Assembly: GCA_009746045.1 (NCBI GenBank)
Contig: RPFO01000154.1
Span: 3,604,763-3,651,825, forward strand
Reading direction: 5' to 3'
DNA length: 47,063 nucleotides
From: Mesostigma viride
Taxonomy: Eukaryota; Streptophyta; Mesostigmatophyceae; Mesostigmatales; Mesostigmataceae
The notes beneath the pieces were generated by a model. The model was given only the letters and a program-made list of their open reading frames with translations. It made no database searches and was not told the DNA's origin. The position numbers were made by a program, and so were the translations under genes. The first letter of the stretch is position 1; every line of letters starts with the position of its first letter. Positions 38,208-47,063 of the stretch are shown in pieces.

Positions 38208-38859
38208 GTCCCCAACATCTACTGCTCCAATTTTGGTACTTTTGAAATTCCATGCCTGGAGCGCAAAGTTTGCAATATATGTGCCGTTTGTAGCTCTAGC
38301 TCTATAATAACCTGACCAACCCCGCATTCCTCAAAGTACTTAGCACTTGTTGCCTATTCTCATTATGCGAATCACATGATTAGGATGTGCTTCATGATTG
38401 CTATTGCTCGAGATTCAATTAAGAATGATTGACATCAATAAATGATGAACCAAATAAACCAAATTAGGCCACTTGACAAGTTCATGATCCATTTAAATTG
38501 TACAATTAAGCGATTAATTAATTCATAAATCATACATTACATGGGATACCCCCGTCGACGAGCTAGTGGTACGTACAATGAAACATTTGAGTTTGTAACA
38601 TGTCTCCATGGATATATACATGTATGCTGGACCTCGCGCATCTCAGCCCTCTAAGAAATGTTATTTGAACTCAGGTCTAGATCTAAATATATACATGATC
38701 TGGATAATATTATACACTTCCTTAAAAGAGCATGAATCGAGCTTTACAATTCAGGACAAGGAACTCGTTTGCAAATCACGGCTGAAAGGCAAGTGCTCAC
38801 AACGAAGCACGTGCTCTCAAGGCTGTCCACCTCGTCCAACCAAGCCCGGGCGAGCTGGC
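38208..38859. other. AT-rich spacer
   Basis: No gene recognised. It lies between the LINE copy and the 3' end of the transposase-like gene; no terminal inverted repeat matching the other side of that gene was found. Confidence 0.45.
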
Positions 38860-41800
38860 CTACTCAACAGGTCTCTTCTTGGCCAAGTTCGTGAGCCGTT
38901 TCTCGACGTCTGTCGGAATGGTCAAGATGGCCTGGCGATTGTTAGCTGGGTTGACAACAATGGTGTGTTCGAACCCCGCGTCCATGCACAGGTAGCAATT
39001 GACCAAGTTTGGCTGTTCAGCTTGCGCATCGGCGTCCATTTTGAACATCGTCGCCATACCCGGAAATCTGTCCCAGTAGCGCACCCCCACCACCCATTGT
39101 CCCTTACGGAACAACTCCCTATCGACCTTGCCGTTTCTGTCGGCCACTCGCCTCACGAAAGTAGCGGCCACCTGATAAGGCTCCTGCAAGACTTCCGCTA
39201 GCCAATATGGATGATCTGGATCGTGGGACTCATCACCAGAGTAGGACTCGACGGCAAAAATGTCTCGCAGCTTCAGTCTCCTTCCCATCATCGTCCTCTC
39301 TGCCTGTAGTCTGTTCAGTCGCGTCCCTGCGTGCCCCCCTTGTCCGTTTGGGTTCCTTTGCACTGGCTCCCCCAGTTTGTGGAGCTTCATCCGAGCACCT
39401 CCCACATTCCAGCCGTCCATGTCGGTCCACTCCTTTCGACAATCCCACCACCTTTCCTCGGCGCACGCACCGCCACAATAGCAGGAATACTGGCGCAGCA
39501 TTAAGCGCGTCACATTCGACTTGTCCATGCGCCACCAGTGCGCCTTCTTCACTCCTTTGATTTCGCCGCGCCCTGGGCTGTAAGGAAGCACCTGCGCGTC
39601 GAAGACAAGATTTGCACAAGGGAAAGTTGAAGTTACGAGACCATCGAGCTAGTTGTGTTTTATTAAGCACTCCTGATCGCCAGGACTCCAAGAACGCCCT
39701 AGAAACGACGGCCGGCGTAACTATTCCCTGAACGAGGACTGTACACTTAATTACCTCGGGGAACTCGAAGAAGTTACGCCTGGTCGTTGTGGTCCCGCCC
39801 ACCGCCCCCGACGCCAGATTCTCCACCAACTGGGCGGCCGTCTGTTTGTCCTGGTTCTCTTCCCTGATGTGCCACCTCCTCAACATGCACTTCACAGTCC
39901 CACCAGCTCCATCCACCTCCCCCTTTCCGTGCTGCTCCCCAAAGTAATTCCACTCAAATGACTCCAGGTGCGGATCCTCCGTCAGCAGCCGGGCCACTTC
40001 CGCGATCACATTCCTTGACTTGAACTGCATGGAGCAATTGTCCGACCACCCAATGAAGCGCTTCACCTCTACCCCTTCTGACCGTAGTGTCGCCAGGATT
40101 TTGAGGATAGCAAAACGGAGGGCCCGCCCGTCCCTTTTCATTCCGCCCTGTCCGATGAAGTGAAACTCCCTTCTCACGACCTTTCCCGACGCTGGATCCA
40201 AGTAGCGCACGATCCAGGGCATAAGGACGAATGTGACTGGATGCCAATACTGTGCTTGGAGATTGTGATAGGTGTAAGACTGGTAGTTCTCGGCGTAATC
40301 TGTGTGGCATACAAGGTCCCCCACCCGCATCCTTGAGAGACATTCCTTGGAGGCGTCCGCTTGCCACCACGCGTTGAAGCAATGCTGGATGAAGTCCGGC
40401 CACTTGTCCACAATTGCCTCCTTTAGCTCCGTTGGTGTGGACTTGACGTCGACTTGCGTCAATCGCTGCCCACCAGCCTTTGCGATCTCGTCACAGTCGT
40501 CCTGCATATGCGCAGTGTGCACATACAGAAAAGACATCAACTTCGACCCACCAATGACCTGTAGAAAGAAAAAAGACAGGACCTCAGGAAAAATTGAAAA
40601 AGAAACGCCTTGGGGCGCAACCACTCCACTAAAAATTACCTCTGGCCCAAGAACTTCAGGAAACATTGCAAAAGAAACGCCTTGGGGCGCAACCACTCCA
40701 CTAAAAATTACCTCTGGCCCAAGAACCGCACCCGGCGGCACATCCTGCATCTCGTATCTGGTCCATGAAATCAGGTGGTTGGAAGCCTCCTCCCGTTCGC
40801 ATAACATGAAGTTCCGAATTCCACACTTGGGAGCCAGGCAAGTGCCCAACACACAAGCCTTACGCCGGATCGAGCAAACCCCCAACTCCTCGCCCAGGTC
40901 ATGATCGGGCACCCCTTCCTCGTCGTCCAGCACCCTCCCATGCATGGGCAGATCCTCAAGTTCGCCCTGAAAAGGCTGAACCTGCGGCCGCGACGACCCC
41001 ACAGACGACCTCGAACCTCCCCCCTCCCTCATCCCCTCCACCTCACAAGTAAACTTGTTCACCCACTCTGTCGTGTGAGTGGCTTTGAAAATGGAACATG
41101 TGGGCACGGACGACCCCACGTCGAGCTGGCTACCATGATCGCACGCGTGGCATTCAGGTCCGCACTCGCATCTGGCATGAAAAGTTGCACGAAATTTGGC
41201 CAACCCCCCAACCATGGACTGCATGGTAGTGTGGTGCTGGCATGCGCACAAGTTCCGCATTTTCCACCGCCCCTTGACGCATGCGGGCATATGCTTGCAA
41301 AAAGTAGTGTATCCCACATGAACTGTGCTCTTCTGATTCGTGCGTAGCATTGACATCCCTGCCTCCGTCTCCAAAATCACCTGATTTCCCCCCCTCACAC
41401 CCTCCTCTCCCTCCCCCCCCCCCCTCCCTACTGTCCATCCGCCGCGGTGGCTTCAACTCCGGATGGCGGGAAATGAACACTTCGTAAATCTTCGACTTGG
41501 AGACAGTATAGTAGCGCGCACCCTCCGAAAACGCTAGTGTATGTTTGTAATCCTTTCTGGTCCATTCACAATGAACATCCTTCATGTTCGGAGACGCCCG
41601 CGTCAAGTTATCATCCCTCCAGCACGCTTGTATCAGGGCAATGACTTCCGTCGGAAGCTCGTCTTTCCTCCTCCTCCTCTCTGGCGCACTCATCAAAAGG
41701 TCGTCCTCCCCTTCTTCCATTCCATCCCTGTGACCCCGAACAGTTGCGACAAAGCGCCTGTCAATCCCGAACGCGCGCTCCACAATCCTGTCCGGGACGC

Positions 41801-42209
41801 CCTCCATTGCCTTCGTAACAAGTCCACACAAGGCCCACCTAAGCCCACGATCCTTCTCAGATGTTCCCAAGTCGCCAAAAGCCTTCTTGATGTTATCCCG
41901 AAGAGATTCCGCCCAATTTTCAGGAAGCCCGCCGTCACAGTTCTTCCTCTTCTTAATGCCGTTGCTCTCCGCCACCATGGCATTTAGTCTTGAAGCTGCG
42001 CAAGACAGAACCTCCGCGCTCATCTCTGGCGTCCTGTGGTTGTTTGCTTTCACGCGTTCCGCCATGATAGGAAAGATGTCATTGGCAATTTTGTACCCCT
42101 TGTTCTCGATGTACTTGTCGCTCCAGAGACCGCGAAGTGCAGGCTCCCGGTCGTCATTGGACAAGGGACGCGAACCGTCGGAAACGGCCCCCCGCCCCGA
42201 TCGCGCCAT
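38860..42209 (-). CDS. Large transposase-like protein with DDE-like motifs, Cys-rich domain, two introns and one G-run frameshift
   Basis: Minus strand from the ATG at 42209 (MARSGRGAVSDG) to the stop at 38860. The N-terminal part (to about 41440) is helical and DNA-binding in character (SKSKIYEVFISRHPELKPPR). A run of 12 G (41413-41424) then shifts the frame. Next is a Cys/His-rich region (CKHMPACVKGRWKMRNLCAC; CECGPECHACDH), then three conserved acidic motifs: VCHTDYAENYQ (about 40300), GWSDNCSMQFKS (about 40040) and FGEQHGKGEVDGAGGTVK (about 39925), spaced like an RNase-H-fold DDE/DDD nuclease. The C-terminal exon (39591-38860) has KKAHWWRMDKSN, PYWLAEVLQEPYQVAATF and a BAH-like tail. Introns: 40711-40559 (153 bases, no stop, in frame) and 39754-39592. 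Similar uncharacterised proteins with SDG..QFK and HGKG..DG.GG motifs occur in animals and oomycetes; I cannot name the superfamily. A frameshift from homopolymer slippage or sequencing error is likelier than a splice there. Confidence 0.65.
40559..40711 (-). other. Intron with duplicated donor junction; retained form stays open
   Basis: Donor at 40711 (CTTGGGCCAGAG then GTAATTTTTAGTGG) and acceptor at 40559 (TTTCTTTCTACAG). A 72-base tandem unit repeats the exon end and donor so that an identical junction lies at 40640/40639. Both the whole intron (153) and the unit (72) are multiples of three and contain no stop. Three products are possible: fully spliced, plus 24 residues, or plus 51. Confidence 0.85.
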
Positions 42210-42355
42210 CAGACTTTGGTCAGACGGCAGCTGATTTTTTTCGCCTCTTAATCCCGCGGCACCGAAAGCCCTGAGGATGAGTAATGATAAATAATCACCA
42301 TTAAAGACACGACGAAAACGATGGGCATCAAACAAGAACGACAAGCGTCATTAAT

Positions 42356-42912
42356 AACGCCGGCCGGCGCAACTGGATACATGTAAACCATACAAAAGTG
42401 ATTTTATGAAACACATACAGTTTGTCATTAATAACGACGGCCGGCGTAACTCGGGCGCAATTAAAAACCATTAAGAAGCAACTCAGGATATGCAGGCAGA
42501 AATCCTTCAGGTGTAAAAAAGATGTACAAACACACTTTTGGTAATGGGGCCTGATTGCGCAACTGCAAGATACCATTGGAAACGCCGGCCGGCGCAACTG
42601 GATGCATGTACATAAACCATACAAAAGTGATTTGCACAAAACCCCTACAATTTGTCATGAGTAACGACGGCCGGCGTAACTCGGTTGCATTTGAAAACCA
42701 CAAAGAAGCAACTCAGGTAGTGAAGGCGGAAATCCCAGAGGTGATAAAATGTTTACCAACACAAAATGTTGATAAGCGTGCAAGCTTTTGCAAGTGCGCG
42801 CAAGATACCATTGGAAACGCCGGCCGGCGCAACTGGAACACCAAAACAAAAAACTTGATTTGCACGAAACCCATTCAGTTCGTCATGGATAACGACGGCC
42901 GGCGCAACTTCA
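42356..42912. repeat. Array of about 230-bp units with the palindrome CGCCGGCCGGCG
   Basis: Two alternating sites: A, AACGCCGGCCGGCGCAACTG G at 42356, 42581, 42816; and B, AACGACGGCCGGCGTAACTC at 42433, 42663, 42891. Each is embedded in similar flanks (GATACCATTGGA before A; TTTGTCATGAGT before B). A seventh, B-type copy (AACGACGGCCGGCGTAACTA) lies at 39704 within the second intron of the transposase-like gene. The array begins about 150 bases upstream of that gene's start. Confidence 0.9.
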
Positions 42913-42929
42913 TGGCACTCACCACTTTC

Positions 42930-45215
42930 ACCAAATGCCATGTCGCCATTATATTGAGGAAAGCGAAGTATGCCCACTTGAAGCTGTGGTCTGCAGAACA
43001 TTGACACAAAATATGCATGGTATTTCAAGCAATGAATGCTATGTGTCAGGCATCAATGTCTTTATTGTATCCAAATGTGGTTAGGACGGAGGTTTACATT
43101 GGTTGCTATTTTAAGACAATGGCGTATAACCAAACATTGCACACACTCAAGAGTGTACTTATGCTGAACTGGAAAGGAACATTAAACCCCAATAAGGTAG
43201 ATATTTTTCTTTTACATTTTAATTTTTTATATACTACTTTATATAATATTATATTATATTATATTATATTATGCTATATTATGTTATATGAAATAACATT
43301 AAAATTAACATAAAATTAAAATTATATATTAATTATAGTATATTATATAATTTATATTATATATTATATTCACGATGCTCTGTGTATTAATGACATATCA
43401 GACACACCTACATCACATCGCCTTGATGTTTCCGTTGTATGGGTCCGGTCGGGCGTTGGTAGCTGGTCGACAACAATTCTACATTTCCTAAAAAAAAATG
43501 CGACCGTGCCTACATTCGAAGGCGCGCTGTGGCTGACCTGAACTATCGGTGAACACCTCGGCGTCACTTGACCGGCCTAGGTTGACATTTCGGCAGAGTA
43601 ACGCTGCTTAAAGGATCCTTGCGTAGTTCGCGCGATTTGGCTCTTTATATATGTTTTTGGAGACGACGAGCAAGCATCCGATTGGTCAGCCAATTCCTGT
43701 CCAGTCCTCGGACAGTGTCCAATCCGGTGCTTGGGATCCAGAAAACGTGCTCGAGCCTGGCCACTCTGTCGCGGGCGCCGCGCTAGTGGCGTCGCGCCCA
43801 AACCTGACCAGGCCATAGGAAAGGGCGGGGGCGAATGCAAGAATTATTGTTATATCCTGACCTGTCCTGGGGAAGGTCCGGGGCGAATGCAAGAATTAAT
43901 ATACCTGCGTATGCAACCAACACGGCCGATCCACATACATAATCCGACTGAGCTGGACGGTACGGACCAAATTTCGGTGCAAATTGAGGCCCAAAAGCTA
44001 TGTCGGCATGGTGCGCGCACCCCTTGCGGTAGGGGCCATGGCGACTGCCTTTAGACGAAACGTGACAAATCTGGCACGCGGAAAGCAGAAATGCTCGATT
44101 GTTGGAGAAAATTAGTTACTGATTCTAATTTATGGCGGGATGGTTGCGATCTATAATGTCGCGGGCTTTTTTTCTTTGCCATCGGCAGGGGGGGTCCGGC
44201 CTGAATTTCTGTCGGGATGAATAAAGTATATTGGATGCCTGCCGGGTTGATTGTCGATTGTTGCCAGTTTTGATGGTCGTAAGGAAAGCTAGTTTAATGA
44301 TGTTTCTAAAGCCGTAAAAATTCCCGCTGCTATCTTTACCTTTCCCGTCATTTTGCGGTAAGATAACATTAGCCCTGCGCGATGCGTACTGCCCAACCAC
44401 TCCATGAAAGGGTGGACTTTCTTGTGCGCCTGGGCACGAATAAATGCCCGTTATGGTACGTTCTTGTGTTAAACGTCTTAAGCTTGCGTTTTCCTGCTTT
44501 CTTACCTCGTTGAGCGTAAGCTTTTTGCCTTCTTTCCGGCCAGATGCAGCCAGAAAGTTGCGGGTCCTGGCGCTGCATCGCTGGATTCCTGGGTGTCTTT
44601 TAGCTAGTTAATCGTCTGTGACGTGGCTGGCTTTCTGCAGCGCGTGGCCCGCAACCTGTCGGGAAGGTGTAATGCTTTTATTTCCATGCTTCTCTGAAAT
44701 TTCTTTTGCTTTATAGACAGTTGTGTTCGAGGAAATTCACGCGGTCTTCCTAAGCAGCGGCATCATTTTCCCCAGACACTGACGAGCTGGCACCTGTCTC
44801 CTAAAGAGAGCGGCTCGTGCTTGTTAGAAAGGAGGCAGTGTGCATTTTGCGGGACACAATGCTTTGGTGGCACATGCGTCAGGTAGGCTGTTCCAATGGT
44901 CTCTTCACCTTTCCCACTGAGTAAATGTTAGCATTTGTCATGCTAACCAGAGCAGCTAGCCACAGGTTGGCTGGATAAAAAGTCAGCTTATTTTCTCTTT
45001 ATATACTGCGTGTGTGGTCCTCCACGTGTCCGGCTTGTTGGGCATTTTGGAAGAGGGTTTATAATGTGTTGTTGGGTGGAACAACTTGGTTGTTGGCACA
45101 AAATCACACATTATTAGCCTGAGATAGGCATGACATATGCTGCTCAGGCGTGTCGTCCTACCAGCCTTGTTGTTAAGGGTAGACTCACAAGGCTGGCTGT
45201 GCCGATGGAGGGGTG
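42930..45215. other. Spacer, no gene recognised
   Basis: AT-rich with (TATAT)n-like strings at 43240-43370. A 51-base direct repeat (GGGGCGAATGCAAGAATTA at 43827 and 43878). Remaining sequence to 45200 shows no family motif on either strand. Confidence 0.4.
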
Positions 45216-45218
45216 GGG

Positions 45219-45987
45219 CGTGCTAGCCCCCCCCACACCCACGCATGCATGCTAGCCCACCCCCACACCCACGCATGCATGCTAGCCCCGGCCCCGGCCC
45301 CCCCACACCCACGCATGCATGCTAGCCCCCCCCACACCCACGCATGCATGCTAGCCCACACTCACACCCACGCATGCATGCTAGCCCACCCCCACACCCA
45401 CGCATGCATGCTAGCCCCCCACACACCCACGCATGCATGCCAGCCCCCCCACACCCACGCATGCATGACCGCCCCCCCCACACCCACGCATGCATGCTAG
45501 CCCACCCCCACACCCACGCATGCATGCTAGCCCCCCCACACACCCACGCATGGATGCCAGCCCCCACACACACCCACGCATGCATGACAGCCCCCCCACA
45601 CACCCACGCATGCATGCTAGCCCCCCACACACACCCACGCATGCATGCCAGCCCCCATACACACCCACGCATGCATGCCAGCCCCCCCCACACTTACGCA
45701 TGCATGCTAGCCCCCCACACACACCCACGCATGCATGCCAGCCCCCCCCACACCCACGCATGCATGCCAGCCCCCCCCACACTTACGCATGCATGCTAGC
45801 CCCCCACACACACCCACGCATGCATGCCAGCCCCCCCCACACCCACGCATGCAGGCTAGCCCAACCCCACACCCACGCATGCATGCCAGCCCACCCCCAC
45901 ACCCACACGTGCATGCCAGCCCACCCCCACACCCACGCATGCATGCCAGCCCACCCCCACACCCACGCGTGCATGCCAGCCCACCCC
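45219..45987 (+). repeat. 26-29-bp minisatellite with GCATGCATGC core
   Basis: About 28 copies of ACACCCACGCATGCATGCTA GCCCCCCC with TAG/CAG, C-run and A-C length variants. Each unit carries the palindrome GCATGCATGC and a C-rich half. TAG-type units dominate to about 45540 and CAG-type after it. Confidence 0.98.
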
Positions 45988-46229
45988 TAGCTTGAGCGTG
46001 CTTGTAAAGTTTTTGCATGGTTTATTAAAATGAGTGGAATATGTATTTATTGCATTAAATGTTAATTTTATTGATCATGAATGAAAATGGTCAACATTGC
46101 CGAAGTGCCCCTAAATTGCTCAATATTGTGTGCTCAAGAATTCAATGAGGATTGTCATCATGGAAACCCGCACAAATTCACGATTCCGGGCATGCATGTG
46201 AAAGTATCAAGAACAATTTTCAATTAAGA
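45988..46229. other. Short AT-rich spacer between two minisatellites
   Basis: No gene or repeat seen. Confidence 0.5.
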
Positions 46230-46239
46230 ATGGTATCTC

Positions 46240-47063
46240 ATTGTTCCATGAATCAATATGACTCCATGTACGTAGACAAGCCATGATGACCCCATGGGAG
46301 CCTGAATCCTCATCATTAAATACATAAATGCCACCCATGTACGTAGACGGGCCATGATGACACCAATGGAGCCTGAATCCTCATCATTAATTACATAAAT
46401 GCCAACCATGTACATACACGGGCAATGATGACACCATGGGAGCCTGAATCCTCATCATTAATTACATAAATGCCAACCATGTACGTAGGCCAGCCATGAT
46501 GACACTGTGGGAGCCTGAATCCTCATCATTAATTTCATACATGCCAACAACACGTAGACGGGCCATAATGACACCACGGGAGCCTGAATCCTGATCATTT
46601 TTTTTTCTTTGACATCCATGTACGTAGGCCAGCCATGATGACACCATGGGAGCCTGAATCCTCATCATTTTTTTTCTGAGACATCCATGTACGTAGGCCA
46701 GCCATGATGACACCATGGGAGCCTGAATCCTCATCATTTTTTTTCTGAGACATCCATGTACGTAGGCCAGCCATGATGACACCATGGGAGCCTGAATCCT
46801 CATCATTAAATACATACATGCCATCCATGTACGTAGACAGGCCATGACATCTGACACCATGGGAGCCTGAATCCTCATCATTTTTTATGACATCCATGTA
46901 CGTACGGGCCATGATGACACCATGGGAGCCTGAATCCTCATCATTAATTACATACATAAATGCCATGACCAATGACACCATGGGAGCCTGAATCCTCATC
47001 ATTAATTACATAATGCCACTCATGTACGTAGACGGGCCATGATGACACCACGGAGCCTGAATC
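46240..47063 (+). repeat. About 60-80-bp minisatellite running off the window
   Basis: At least 12 copies of ATGATGACACCATGGGAGCC then TGAATCCTCATCATTAATTA, ACATAAATGCC, and CATGTACGTAGACGGGCC. Between 46590 and 46745 three successive units replace the ATTAATTACATAAATGCC part by a T-run plus CTGAGACATC, an example of local homogenisation. The last base of the window is inside a unit. Confidence 0.97.

Noticed and set aside
41382-41431. Intron over the G-run to rescue the transposase-like frame
   Set aside because: The available donor (GTAGGG) and acceptor (AAATCAG) join in the wrong frame for the downstream motifs.
45213-47002. His/Cys-rich and other repeat frames
   Set aside because: Minisatellite translations in several frames at once, no flanking coding signal.

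Overview
This window looks like nuclear DNA of a eukaryotic microbe, most likely an alga. The evidence is spliceosomal GT-AG introns, GC-rich exons set in AT-richer spacers, very large amounts of mini- and microsatellite DNA, a plant-like CCCH/KH RNA-binding protein, and LINE, piggyBac and other transposable elements. Nothing supports a bacterial, organelle or viral replicon. Species cannot be fixed from the sequence; green lineage is my best guess, with haptophyte or stramenopile not excluded.

Layout. 1-2.1 kb (+): the 3' exons of a gene whose product matches the C-terminal part of bacterial polar-amino-acid solute-binding proteins and then adds one transmembrane helix. 3.2-13.2 kb: a retroelement nest. 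Two LINE-type units carry only ORF1 and end in (TTAA)n, several 5'-truncated reverse-transcriptase (RT) copies begin at or near such tracts, and one ORF1 is split by an intact 2.9 kb piggyBac element with TTAA duplications. A 195-bp retroposon with a 14-bp target duplication lies just upstream. 13.7-14.8 kb (-): two exons encoding an OCRE-type aromatic repeat domain. 15.1-16.3 kb: a (GGA)n tract and a 168-bp tandem duplication. 17.1-18.9 kb (+): a two-exon RPA1-like single-stranded-DNA-binding protein, followed by tandem copies of its own 3' end and, inverted at 19.9-20.6 kb, a chimeric partial copy. 21.26-21.92 kb: a 654-bp non-autonomous DNA transposon with inverted ends and a 7-bp target duplication. 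22.7-30.5 kb (-): a six-exon LIN1/CD2BP2 (U5 snRNP 52K) gene whose introns are mostly minisatellite, including a 1.5 kb purine-rich octamer array; its expected GYF domain was not found. 31.4-32.6 kb (+): a single-exon protein with four CCCH fingers and a KH domain. 36.7-38.2 kb: a LINE copy with an inverted 5' segment. 38.9-42.2 kb (-): a large transposase-like gene (motifs TDYAEN, GWSDNCSMQFKS, HGKGEVDGAGGTVK), followed at 42.4-42.9 kb by an array of about 230-bp units carrying the palindrome CGCCGGCCGGCG. 45.2-47.1 kb: two long minisatellites, the second running off the window.

The most unusual theme is that exon edges are repeatedly tandem-duplicated. Copies of the last or first 15-40 bases of an exon, with the adjoining splice site, lie in the neighbouring intron of three unrelated genes (solute-binding gene, LIN1 twice, transposase-like gene). 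The start of LIN1 and the end of the RPA1-like gene are duplicated in the same manner. This suggests a local, repeated duplication process that builds introns and minisatellites out of exon boundaries and leaves decoy splice sites.

The host genes are informational (splicing: LIN1, OCRE protein; RNA binding: CCCH-KH; DNA replication/repair: RPA1-like). No operon-like logic links them. The rest is a record of transposition and tandem-repeat growth.
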